Shown: piece by piece, positions 32,364-43,290 of the stretch
Layout of the letters: each line of letters begins with the position of its first letter
Numbering within the stretch: position 1 is the first letter of the stretch
Assembly (NCBI RefSeq): GCF_020520425.1
Contig: NC_079489.1
Coordinates: forward strand, 18,004,001 to 18,068,000
DNA: 64,000 nucleotides
DNA from: Spinacia oleracea
Lineage: Eukaryota > Streptophyta > Magnoliopsida > Caryophyllales > Amaranthaceae
Reading direction: 5' to 3'
Program-made: the position numbers and the translations under genes
The notes under the pieces: generated by a model
What the model saw: the letters and a program-made list of their open reading frames with translations, nothing else
Told to the model about the DNA's origin: nothing
The model's database searches: none

Positions 32364-33570
32364 GAGAAGGGAGCTTAAAATGAGAAGAATGAGAAGCAAT
32401 CGTGTGCGTTCATCGTGATTAAATCTAACCGCTGAAAACAAATCAATCGCGGTTTACTAATGGCATTTTCGTAAATATGAAAAAAATCAAATGAGCAAAC
32501 TTCTTTCCTCATTTTCGCGTTTTACTTTTCTCTCTCCTCATTTCCAGAACTCACGTTTTCTCTCTTCATTTTCTCTCTCCTCCATTTTCACTCGCCACCG
32601 TGTTCTCCTTCGTCACTTGCTACAACCGTCGCGCCGCCACCATCTCCAAATTTGTGACATTATCAACGCGTTGTCTTCTCTTCTTCAAATTTGTGAGTTT
32701 TTTTTGTTTTTTTTGTAAATGTTAGGGTTTGCATTGATGATTTATTAATTTCGTTTTTAATTTTTCTCATTTGAAAAGTAGTTAACATCAATTTTATTCT
32801 TGTTTTATGTGATTAGGTAGTAATTGAGGAAATTGCGAACAATTTTTGGCGAAATTCACTGCTCCGACAACTCTTCGCCGACGGTCACCACTCCGGCGAC
32901 TTTTAACTCATCGCCGATCGTCTCAATATCTTCGTCCTCTTCTTTAGTGAGTGATTTTGGTGTTTTCAATTTTTAGGGTTATGTAATGTGTAATTGTAGT
33001 TGATTTTTGTTGTTTGAAGTGAAATTGTGTAGATCTAATTTGACATAGCATTTAGTTTTTTTGTTTTTCGTGAATTATTTTTTTATTTTTAGTTTTATTT
33101 TTTAATAAATTTAGGTCATATTTAAATAAGCAATTACTATTTTGTGAAATTGAGCAAATAATTGAGCAATTACTATTTAAAATTAGCCATTTATATTTAT
33201 TTTTGCTCATTTTTCTGGTTTTGGAAAATGTGTTCATTTATGAAAATGATCATTTTTCATATTGTTCTGAAAATCATGCTCGTTTATTTTGTTTTATAAT
33301 TTGCTCATTTAATTTGTCTGGAAAAGTGCTCATTCTTGAAAATCTTGCTCATTTTATTAATGTTTGAATTGAAACATTTGCTCATTGTTTGTAAATGAGT
33401 AAAAATTATTGTTTCGGATTTTAGAAATTTGTTCATTTATTTAAAATGAGCAAATAAATAACTACTCATTTGCTTCCATTTTGCTCATTTCTGAATCAAC
33501 AACTATGCCTACTCTAAAATTCCATTTTATTGACTTTTTTTGATATTTTTTTTAACAGTATACATGTAAA

Positions 33571-34537
33571 ATGGCTGATAACACTTCAACACCGAAGTTG
33601 CCTAAAGATGAAAATGTCACTGCTTCAAAAGCTGCTAAACCGAGGTACTAAACTTTTCATTCTCTGCATTTTGAGACAATGAGCAACATAACTTATACGA
33701 GAAACTTTCTTCTTCTATTAAAATTTGCTCATTTGACCAAATGAGCAAAATTATATTTTCCAGGCAGTTACTGCTTGTTGCAAAATTTGCTCATTTGTCC
33801 AAATGAGCAAAATTACATATTCTTGGCAGTTACTGCTTCTGCCAAAGTTTGCTCATTTGACCAAATGAGCAAAATTTAATAATTGATTATGAATGTGTTT
33901 TTTTTAATTTTAATGTAGCTTGCGAACAGTATCGTTCAAACATATTGCAAGGAAACCTACAATACCTATAAAGAAAGAACTACCCAAGTTGTTGACAAGG
34001 ATGTCCCCGAATAGTATTGCTCAACTGAACAAGACGATTTCTGCTTCTCAACGAAGTGCAATCGAGAATGTAGGCTTTGGGGACCTTTTATCTTTGAAAA
34101 TCTCCAAACTGCCACTACATCTAGGTTTGTTTCTTGTGGAGAGTTTTGATGCTAATACGTGTTGTTTAAGAATTCACGGAAATGAATTCTTCATCACTGA
34201 GAAGGACGTGCACGAGGTGTTGGGGCTTCCTCTAGGTGTTGAAGAGATCAACTTGGATAATGATTGTAAGGACGTAGAAATCTTGGATTGTTGGAAGAAA
34301 CAATTCAAGAAGTTCATGAAGGAGAAAGCAGCGAAAAAAGCAAAAAAAGTTAAGGCAGTTAAAGGTGAAAATGTGAAGGTGAAGGAGACTTTCACTCAAC
34401 TGATTCCTGTTGGGGTTCTTACTGATCATTTGAAGTCAAGTAAAGCATCTTCGGATATGTGGTTGAGGAATTACGTAGTTCTTGTTACTTCGACTCTTAT
34501 TCATGGAGGACAGAACCAATTTATTTTACTCATTTAG
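33571..34537 (+). pseudogene. Transposon gene resembling the N-terminal part of plant Ulp1-associated proteins
   Basis: An ATG at 33571 opens a short exon ending at 33644 (CCGAG before GTACTA). A 274-bp intron-like gap ends in TGTAG at 33918, and the reading frame continues exactly in phase to 34537. The second exon carries FGDLLSLKISKLP, HLGLFLVESFD and KDVHEVLGLPLG, a pattern typical of the N-terminal region of large plant transposon proteins that end in a Ulp1-type Cys protease. It continues with a Lys-rich stretch. The frame ends where CTCATTT repeats begin (about 34520), and no protease domain follows, so the gene is truncated by repeat expansion or deletion. The intron itself holds three copies of the element's palindrome. 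The family assignment comes from pattern memory and is moderate. Confidence 0.6.
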
Positions 34538-37460
34538 ACAAATGAGTAAATGAATTTTGCTCATTTGCAGAAATTAAAGTTTCTGATTTTAAATGAGTAA
34601 ATTTATTTTGCTCATTTGTCTAAATGAGTAAATTTATTTTGCTCATTTGTCTAAATGAGTAAATTTATTTTACTCATTTAAACAAATGAGTAAATGAATT
34701 TTGCTCATTTGCAGAAATTAAAGTTTCTGATTATGAATGAGTAAATATATTTTGCTCATTTGTTTAAATGAGTAAATTTATTGAGATGAATGCAATTCCA
34801 AAACCCCAAATCAAACCAAATTTGAATTACACAAAATGCAAACATCATCTGAACAATAAAAAAACAACACCCCAATTATAGAAAAGGAGCAAGAATAATT
34901 AATGAAAAAAACAAAAGTTGTACCTAATTAATCAAAAAAGGCACAGAAAAAATCAGAAACCCACAAATCTAATAAGGCAAGATTCAAGAAGACAGGATAC
35001 AAGAAGACTTCAAAAAAGTGAATGCAGGACGTAACTGATCTGGAAAGAGCATTCTCAGCAACTTAATCTTAAGCTAGACTTCAAGTAAACACCATACATC
35101 ACAACTTAACTGGTGAAAGGTGCCAAAAAAAACAGATTGACAGAAAGTAAATAAGCAGAAATGATATCAAATTTTTGATGAGATTAAATTAGATTAACAA
35201 AATAACAAAATTTGACATCAATGCATATTAATAAAGAGAGAAAATGCTGCCATACCTGAGATCTCTAAAGTAGCATGGTATCCAATGTTCTCTTATTGAA
35301 AACATATGTTGGAACCAACCATTCTCCACAAGGTTATATTGAACCATAAGCGAGTTCCAAGTAGCTTCAAATTCCTCGGATTCTTGTTCCATGTCCCACA
35401 CACACTCATTTAACAACTTAAGAAAATCTTCATCTTGTTTGAGCTCAGGGCCTACTTTTTCAGGAACTTTTTTCATTATATGTCACAAACAAAGTCGGTG
35501 GCGAGTGTTAACAAACACCTCATTTATGGCAACTTTCATTGCCGGATCTTGATCGGTTATCAAATATCTAGGCTCACAATTTCCCATAGCATTAAGGAAA
35601 GTCCTAAAAAGCCATTCAAATGATTGAGCATCTTCTTTAGAAAGTAAACCAACCCCAAATGTTATGCAAGACTTATGATGGTCTACTCCGGTGAAAGGAG
35701 CTAAAACCATTGAGTATGTGTTGGAGTCGTAGGTGCAATCAAAGGATATCATCTCTCCAAACAATGAATAATTTTTACGGCTAGTTGCATCCGCCCAAAA
35801 CAGATGGGAAACATGATCATGTTCATCTAGGGCATAATCAAAGTAGAACCCATTGAAAACATCTCTTTTTCGTATAAAATTCTCAATTAACATCTTAGCA
35901 TCATCACCCTTGATGTGCTCCTTCAAATCTCTATGAAATTTCATAAAGTCTTTCATTGTGGCTCCAACATTGTCGTAACTACCTACATTTTCCTTAAATA
36001 GCCGAAAAGATTTCGTTGGTCCAATGTTCATTCTTGTATTATTATTCACAAAATTCTTGTGAACCATCGTCATTTTCCTTGAACTTCTCAAATATGGCAT
36101 GGATGTAGGAGAGGCTAGGCAATGGTTATGAGGCTCAAAAAATTTGGTAACTTTGTATTCTCCATCTTCATTGATAAGATTCCAAATGATTCTAGCCTTG
36201 CAACCAACTCGCTTTGAGTTTCTTTTACGGCGTCGCTTCCCTTTTTCATCATAATTACCTTCGGATTCTAAGATACCTTCTCTACTACAAAGATAATACT
36301 TTTGAATGATACCTTTGCTATTCTTGTATACCGTAGCTGAACGAACGTCAAAACCACATATTACAGCATACTCCTTATAAAATTCGATAGCCTTTTCTAA
36401 AGTTTTGAATACCATTCCTTCACGTGGTTTCTTATCTTCAACACAATATGGAATCCATTCCCTAGTTCCATCTTGAGTCAGATATGTTTCTGCTCTAGGA
36501 CTTCGAATATATTCGATTGGTGTAGGTTGTTCTGTAGGCACTGTAGAGACTGGTGTAGGCGCCGTAGGTACTGTTCTATGCTCCATAGGTTCTGTTGTAG
36601 ACTCCATAGGGACTATCGTAGGCACTGTAGATACTCTTGTAGGATTTGCAGGCCCCTCCTTTGCAGGCTCTGTAGACTCTATTGTAAGAACTGCAGTAGG
36701 AACTGAAATAGGCAATGCACAAACCAAAAATAATTACATATATTAAATGAAAGCAGTAACAATCAGATTCAAGCAAAACAAAATTAATTTGCTCATTTGA
36801 TCAAATGAGCAAAATTAATTTGCTCATTTGACCAAATGAGCAAAATTTAATATTCCAGGCAGTTAATGCTTGTGCCAAAATTTGCTCATTTGACCAAATG
36901 AGTCAAATTAATTTGCTCATTTGATCAAATGAGCAAAATTAAAATGAGCAAAATTAAAATTAAAATTAAAATGACCAAATGAGCAAAATTAAAATTTGCT
37001 CATTTGACCAAATGAGCAAATTTACATATTTCAGGCTTTTACTGCTTGTGGCAAAGTTAGCTCATTTGACCAAATGAGCAAAATTTAATATTCCAGGCAG
37101 TTACTGCTTGTGCCAAAATTTGCTCATTTGACCAAATGAGCAAAATAATTTCTTCCACACATTTACTGATTTTGTCCATATTTGCTCATTTGAACAAATG
37201 AGCAAATAATTTCCAAAAAATCAGTTCTGTAATTTTGCTCATCCTCAAAAATTAGCATAAATGAGTAAAATTGATTCACACCCTAAATAGCTGTAACAAC
37301 TTTGCTCATTTTCTCAATTGGGGATTCACACCCTAAACAGTTGAAACAATTTTGCTCATTTGGTCAATTGGTTCACATCCTAACAGTTGCAACAATTTTG
37401 CTCATTTGCTCAATTGGTTCACACCCTAAACAGTTGCAACAATTTTGCTCATTTGCTCAA
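33720..37460. repeat. Palindromic CTCATTT/AAATGAG repeats of Element A
   Basis: The core GCTCATTTGACCAAATGAGC, extended by TTT and AAA outside, occurs about three times at 33725-33875. Around eight more lie at 36785-37205. A variant with ACTCATTT...AAATGAGT occurs several times at 34525-34785. A further set of about four 48-bp direct repeats containing TTTGCTCATTTG lies at 37270-37460. Single half-sites are scattered at 33180-33500. These look like subterminal transposase-binding arrays, as seen in other plant DNA transposons; binding is not shown. Confidence 0.9.
35228..36727 (-). pseudogene. FAR1-type Mutator-like transposase, broken
   Basis: Minus-strand frame from 36727. A low-complexity Thr/Pro/Val-rich N-terminus precedes a FAR1-type DNA-binding domain (REGMVFKTLEKAIEFYKEYA, zinc residues in YLCSREG, VGCKARI and FEPHNHCL). 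The MULE transposase core follows, with two of the expected acidic residues in FDCTYDSN and TDQDPAM. A TGA at 35483-35485 replaces the Trp expected in RHRLCLWHIM. The same frame continues to 35228 (MKKVPEKVG ... REHWIPCYFRDL) and then ends at a splice-donor-like CAGGTATGG. The C-terminal part with the third acidic residue and SWIM zinc finger is not found in the AT-rich stretch 34800-35227. The protein therefore cannot be active as it stands. Host FAR1/FHY3 proteins descend from such transposases, but location inside Element A argues for a transposon gene. Confidence 0.82.
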
Positions 37461-38175
37461 TTTATTATCAGTTGCAATCTCTTTTTTGTTTCTTCAAAAA
37501 CCGAACAGCAGGGACTTTAAACCCCCCCTAAAACTCAACATGAATAATTAAAAATTTATGCAATTTACTTACTAATTTTCGCAATTTTCATTCGAAATTA
37601 CTAATCAACTCTATTCACTATAAATGAATTATTGTTTCATTAATTTTAATATTTTCGCAATTAAAAACAGGGGTTTACTCTCCCTTTCGATCTCATGAAC
37701 AACCAAAGACACAATCAAAATTTATGCAAAATTCATTCAAAATTAACGCAATTTTCAATCAAAAATATCAATCAATTCAATTTCTCAATCAATTTGTAAT
37801 TTGTTCAATAATTAAAAAAAGTACCTTCCATTATGGACGAATTTCTTTTAGGAGAAGCAGAAATTGAATAGCTTAGCAAGAAGGATGATAAAATCGAGTT
37901 GGAAGAATTAATTCTTGGTTTCAGCCATGGACGAATTTCTCGTGATTTCTTTAATTCTTGTTTCTTGGATTTCGTAGGTTTTCGCCATTGAAGGATTTTA
38001 GAAAGAAGAAAGAGAATGTCGGGGTTTTGGGGGAAATAATGTGGCGTTGTTTTGGTTGTTGGGGATTTGTCGCGTTGTTTTCACGCGCGAGATCAACGGC
38101 TCAAGATTTCGCGAGATGGACGACTACGGTGACTTCCTATTCTTCCCATTTAAATGTCCTTCTCATTGGAGGGGG

Positions 38176-38179
<4 letters not shown>

Positions 38180-38267
<88 letters not shown>
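38180..38267. repeat. (TA)n tract 2 between Elements A and B
   Basis: About 88 bp of pure alternating TA joins the right end of Element A to the left end of Element B. Confidence 0.97.
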
Positions 38268-38269
<2 letters not shown>

Positions 38270-39279
38270 ACCAGGTTCTGGTGAGAATCTACCTTAAGAT
38301 GAGAACCTCCTTATAATGAGAACCTCTAATCACCGTCCGATTAAACCTAAATTAACGGATGAGATCGGATCTTAACCAATCTAACTCCCGACCACCTTTG
38401 GTTCCAAATTCCAAACCAGGCATTTCTCTCTCCTCCTTCCCAAAAATATCGACTTTCTCTCTCTACTCCCTGAGAAATCGACTTCGATTTTCCCTTCAAA
38501 TATCTTCAAAATTGTTGCGAATTTTTGTGTGAATTTTTAGAGCTGGATTTTGTGCCGATTTCGAGAGATTATGGGATCAATTATGTGAGAATTTTCAAGT
38601 TATTTGGTGAATTCACTTCAAAATTTATCAATCATAGAGGTAAATGTTGATAATAAATTCAATTAGATTTCTCGAATTTTAATTCCTCTAATTTTCATTG
38701 CTAATTTTCAGTGATCTTCGCATGTTAAATTGAATCAATTTTCTCCATGAATTGCAATGTCATCGATAATTTGCTGCGAAATTCCCTTAGATAGAGGTAA
38801 GTGTCATTACTTCAGTGCAATTTAATTTCTAGGTTTTTAAATTGAATACTGAGAAGATCCTCTTGTTTGATGTTCTCCCCTTTTGGTTACTGGATTGATT
38901 GTCGTCCTCCATGATTATTAATTGAAAAACCTCATAACTAAAGCGAGTACAACAAAAATAAGGTTGACTAGGGTTTACTATTTGTTTTGGGGTTGAAATT
39001 AGGGGATTCAAATCAGCAATTCAGTTTAGAATGACGAATTGGAGAGAGAAAATGAGTGGAATTGAATTATTTATAGAGTTTGGGAGTGTCTATAATTTTT
39101 TCGTACGATGATCTGATTGAATTTCTGATCGATTTTAAGCTTGATAGAAGTAAATCAATTTAGCTACATTAAAATGTGTTGAAGTAAACGAAAATTGTGC
39201 ATAAGTAAACTTATTATCGCTAAAAGTAAACTGAACTAAATTTTTTTTCTGTATTATGCATTTTTGTGGGTGACTCAAA

Positions 39280-39459
39280 TTGTTTAGCTTACTTTTAGAG
39301 TACGCAGGATTACCTGAATGTGGACATAGGATAATAGGATGGATAGCTGAATTATGCCAGAGTTTCACAGTTTGCAGGGTAGCATGTATATTTTCTTATA
39401 TTCTCAAACATCCTGATGTGGTTGCGGTTGCGGTTATCGCTGCTGCTGCTGTTGCAATT
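39280..39459 (+). other. Unrecognised open stretch, possible captured exon, cut by the copia insertion
   Basis: A plus-strand frame (YAGLPECGHRIIGWIAELCQ, then an Ala/Val-rich tail) runs into the copia insertion site. After the insertion (46978-47045) a related Ala-rich frame ends with a stop. It is not homologous to Element C at this point, so it may be another captured host fragment. I recognise no family; it could be chance. Confidence 0.25.
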
Positions 39460-41025
39460 TGTTGATTCTGAGTTTTGATGATGACAACGCAAACTTCCTA
39501 ATCGTTGTTTAAGTGTTTTTGTAATGCAAAGTTAGGGAGTGCCTGAGTAGGACAAACTAAGCATGTGGAACAAACACCAAGCAATGCAGGGAATCCTAAA
39601 GAATCGATCAAGTTTGCAAATATAAAGATGGTTGATCCTAAGAATGGCTGTTCCCAAAGAAGGTTGTTCCCAAGGAAGGCTGTTCCCAAAGAAGGCTGTT
39701 CCCAAAGAAGGTTGTTCCCAAGGAAGGTTGTTCCCAAAGATGGTTGTTCCCAAAGACGACTGTTCCCAAGACGGCTGTTCCCAAGACGGCTGTTCCCAAG
39801 ACGGTTGTTTCCAAGACGGTTGTTCCCAAGACGGCTGTTCCAAAGACAGCTGTTCCCAAAGACGGTTGTTCCCAAAGACGGCTGTTCCTAAAGAAGGCTG
39901 ATCCTCAACGGCTGATCCTAAGCAAGTTATTAAGGTGTTCCTCATATATTATAAGGATCATCAATGTTTCGGAGAAGGAACAATGCATGAAGCGTTCAAG
40001 CGAAGCTTCAAAAGGTGCCAACATAGAAGCTACAACATATGAGTTTATGTTTAGATTTTATGTAAGTATTTTAATAACGTTTATGCATAATATGGAACAA
40101 AAGGAACACGTGTGTTTTAATACGTTTGAGAAAATAGTTTTTGTAAATAGAATAAAGTTTTATAAAGCAAAAATCTTTTGGAAAATAAATAAAACGCTTT
40201 TAATAAAATCAACATTGGATTCTGATTCAGAACTCCTTGTTTTCCAAGAAAAGATTTTACTTGTTCCTAAAACTGCTCCCACTATTCTCTCTAAAATTGA
40301 ACGTGTTAAAAGTGGTTTGAAGAAGTCTCCCTGTTTCTCTCAATCAACGTGCACGTTACTGCTCCCAGTAACTGTTAGTGGCAGTTGAGGGGAACATGGG
40401 AAACTGACCAAGAAAGTTCTTCTATAAAAGGAAAAGGTTTTCATTTCTCAAATTACAACTGACAACGTGCAATATTTCTAAAGAACTTAAGAGTTTTTAT
40501 AAAAGTCAGTTTGCAAAAGAGCGTGTTCCTAAAGTTCCTTTATTGTACATAAGCTTTATTAAATACTAGAGTTTTCATAATTCGAGTTGTAATTGTGGGG
40601 TTAAGGATCAAGTGATCCTTGAGTTTTGAGTGTGAGGGTCGAGTGATCCTTGAGTTGTGGGGTTAAGGATCAAGTGATCCTTGAGTTTTGAGTGTAAGGG
40701 TTGAGTGATCCTTAAAGTGACTTAGAGTCAAGTCAGCGAGAGAGTGTGAAAGGAGCAAGCACAGTAACCAACGGGGATTGCTGTGAGGAACTCGTGTTCA
40801 AGTGGAACTCGAGTTATTGAGTGTGTTGTATTCGAGCGATTACAATATATAAAAGAGTTTGAGGTTTTCGCTTCTTGATAAGGATCAAGAAGTTTCCTCA
40901 GTTTTCACATTCTTCGTATTAATTTGTTAGCTGTTCCTATAATTTCTAAATTCCGCAAAGGAACACCCTAAGTTCAACGAAACAATTCACCCCCCCCTCT
41001 TGTCAGTGTTCCTACTGGAATATCA
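39460..41025 (+). repeat. 5' LTR of the copia element, with internal TGTTCCCAAGA-type tandem array
   Basis: The LTR contains a tandem array (about 39650-39905) of 15- to 18-bp units built on CTGTTCCCAA[AG]GA. A second array near 40600-40710 repeats GGATCAAGTGATCCTTGAG. Long Arg/Phe/Pro open frames over the first array are by-products of the repeat period. Confidence 0.93.
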
Positions 41026-41091
41026 GTTGGTATCAGAGCTGGATCTCACAAAAATACAGGAAACCCTGTTGAGAAAAAGTTCCTGGAAAGT

Positions 41092-43290
41092 ATGAACACT
41101 CACGAGAAACTCGAAGAAGGTTATTCAACTCAAAGACCTCCAATGTTCAACGGAAAATTGTATACCTATTGGAAGAACAGAATGGAGATCTTTATCAAGG
41201 CAGAGAACTATCAATTTTGGCGAGTCATAGAAGTCGGTAACTTTGAGGTAACAAAAACCAATGTTGAAAATGAGGTAGTTCCTAAACCTATTTCTGAATT
41301 TGTGAAAGAAGATTTTGAAAAATATGAAATCAATGCTATGGCTGTTAAGATTTTGCATTGCGGCCTTGGACCTCATGAACACAATAGAGTTATGGGGTGC
41401 AAGAGCGCAAAGCAAATCTGGGATCTCCTTCAAGTCACACATGAAGGAACAAATGAGGTCAAACGTTCTAAAATTGATTTACTGATGTCTAAATATGAAC
41501 GTTTTGAAATGCATCCACAAGAAACAATTCAGGAGATGTTTACTCGTTTCACTAACATTACTAATGAACTTGTTTCCCTTGGAAGAATTATTCCCTCTGA
41601 TGAACAGGTTAGGAAAATTCTAAGGAGCATGCCTCAAGATGATCGATGGAGAACCAAGGTCACTGCATTGTTTGAAACCAAGGATTTCACCAAATTCAAC
41701 ATTGAGCAGCTGGCAGGATCCTTAATGACACATGAACTACATCTAGGATCAGCTGTTCCTGAGAATCCAAAGAACCGAGGTATTGCTCTTAAGGCTGATG
41801 AACTGGAGGATTCAGAACCGGATGAAAAAGAGGCTGCCACTTTGGTCAGAAGGATGAAAAGATTATACAGAAACCTTAGACCGGGAAATCAAAAAGGAAG
41901 GAACTCCGGAAGAAGAACAATTGGTTCCAAATCCGACCAAGGATGCTTCAAGTGCGGTGATCCAGACCATCAAATCCGGGAGTGCCCTCAGTGGGAATAT
42001 GAAAAAGGAAAAGGAAAGGATCAACTCAAAGAAAGATTCAACAAACCCACCTTTTCCAAACCCAAAAAGGCAATGATTGCAGCATGGGGAGATGTTATAG
42101 ACTCGGAGGACGATGATGACCAACCAGAAAAAGAAAGTGCCAACCTGTGCCTCATGGCAAAGATTGATGGAACAATGCAAGATCCATCAAACGAGGTAAG
42201 TTCCACAACTTCTCAATCTTTGTCTAATAATAGGTTAATTGAATCACCAATTGAAACTCTAGTATTTTTTGAAAAGCTTAGTGTAGTAAAGGAACAAAGT
42301 AATAAGGCATTGGAGCCCAATAAAGATCACATGACCTACCTAAATAATGTTAGATATGAGGTACAAGGTAGGTTATTGGAATTGCCTGACAGGAACAACT
42401 CTCTCCAAGACTCTCTTGGAAGAGTTAAAAATGCACATACTATTCTTGATGAAACTGATAATATTGATAAAGTTCAGGAACAAGAGGATTTCGAACTTGG
42501 TTTGATTCACTTTACAGATGAAAATAAAAGGATAGATAAACCAGTTTTTCAAGAAATCAAAGCGAATCAGGGAGTTCCTGTGCAAGAGGAACAAGCAGAA
42601 AATCAAGGTGTTCCTGTGCAAGAGGAACAAGCAGAAAATCAAGGTGTTCCTATGCAAGAGGAACAAGAAGAAAATCAAGGTGTTCCTGTGCAAGAGGAAC
42701 AAGTAGAAAATAATCTGGGAGTTCATGTTCAAGAGGAACAAGCTAATCAGGAGGTTCCTATCCGAGAGGAACAAGCAGAAAATACTGGAGTCTCCGTTCA
42801 AGAGGAACAAGAGGAACTCAAATGGATGTTCAGGAACAAGCTTGATGAACATGGAACAATAGTCAGGAACAAAGCAAGGTTAGTCGTTAAACGCCATAAT
42901 CAACAGGTGGGCACTAATTTCAAAGAAACATTTGATCCTGTTGATAGATTAAAAACTATAAGAACCTTAATTGTTTTTGCAGCCTTTACGGAAATTAAGT
43001 TGTACCAAATGGACGTCAAAAATTCTTCCCTAAACGAACATTTAGAAGATGACGTCTATGTGGAACAACCTCCCGATTCTAAATATCCTGAATTTCCAAA
43101 CCACATCTATAAGCTTGACAAAGCTCATTATGAGTTAAAGCAAGCTACTAGATCGTGGTACGAAATATTATCTGAACTCCTTCTGAAAAATAATTTCAAA
43201 CGAAAAAATTTATTTTTTGTACAAATTTACGTTGACAATATACTATTTGGTGCAACAAATGAAAGTATGTGCAAGGATCTTACAAAGTAA
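41092..43290 (+). CDS. Gag and reduced pol remnant of the copia element
   Basis: One open frame of 732 codons. It contains a copia Gag domain (WKNRMEIFIKAENYQFW region), a CCHC zinc knuckle (CFKCGDPDHQIREC) and a Glu/Gln-rich tandem repeat (about seven copies of GVPVQEEQAENQ-like units, 42570-42810). A short reverse-transcriptase remnant (VKNSSLNEHLEDDVYV, IYVDNILFGATN) follows. Protease and integrase are not seen, so the element is a deletion derivative that would depend on another copy's enzymes. Confidence 0.88.
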   Translation: MNTHEKLEEGYSTQRPPMFNGKLYTYWKNRMEIFIKAENYQFWRVIEVGNFEVTKTNVENEVVPKPISEFVKEDFEKYEINAMAVKILHCGLGPHEHNRVMGCKSAKQIWDLLQVTHEGTNEVKRSKIDLLMSKYERFEMHPQETIQEMFTRFTNITNELVSLGRIIPSDEQVRKILRSMPQDDRWRTKVTALFETKDFTKFNIEQLAGSLMTHELHLGSAVPENPKNRGIALKADELEDSEPDEKEAATLVRRMKRLYRNLRPGNQKGRNSGRRTIGSKSDQGCFKCGDPDHQIRECPQWEYEKGKGKDQLKERFNKPTFSKPKKAMIAAWGDVIDSEDDDDQPEKESANLCLMAKIDGTMQDPSNEVSSTTSQSLSNNRLIESPIETLVFFEKLSVVKEQSNKALEPNKDHMTYLNNVRYEVQGRLLELPDRNNSLQDSLGRVKNAHTILDETDNIDKVQEQEDFELGLIHFTDENKRIDKPVFQEIKANQGVPVQEEQAENQGVPVQEEQAENQGVPMQEEQEENQGVPVQEEQVENNLGVHVQEEQANQEVPIREEQAENTGVSVQEEQEELKWMFRNKLDEHGTIVRNKARLVVKRHNQQVGTNFKETFDPVDRLKTIRTLIVFAAFTEIKLYQMDVKNSSLNEHLEDDVYVEQPPDSKYPEFPNHIYKLDKAHYELKQATRSWYEILSELLLKNNFKRKNLFFVQIYVDNILFGATNESMCKDLTK

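Larger units (their letters stand above)
32362..38179. mobile_element. Element A: (TA)n-inserted DNA transposon with FAR1/MULE transposase remains
   Basis: A 5.8-kb element bordered by (TA)n on both sides. Ends are inverted and share ATGAGAAGG and further ATGAGAAG copies; on the right they appear as CCTTCTCATT. Both ends lead into CT-rich, leader-like sequence pointing inward. The element holds two convergent gene remnants and dozens of CTCATTT / AAATGAG repeats, many arranged as a 26-bp palindrome. The transposase type places it with Mutator-like (FAR1-related) elements. The (TA)n insertion preference recalls the rice Micron family; that link is inference. Confidence 0.75.

Noticed and set aside
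33700-37470. Regularly recurring palindromes in Element A could suggest a CRISPR array.
   Set aside because: Spacing is irregular, spacers are not unique unit-length sequences, the arrays occur on both sides of plant-type transposon genes, and the context is eukaryotic.
38041-38284. Open frames with long YIYIYI tails, and the same at 51340-51562.
   Set aside because: They are the (TA)n microsatellites read as codons.
39565-39901. Open frames rich in RLFPRR, and similar frames in the 3' LTR (45526-45862), looked like antimicrobial or repeat proteins.
   Set aside because: They are translations of the LTR tandem array in several frames on both strands. None has an independent start context or homology.
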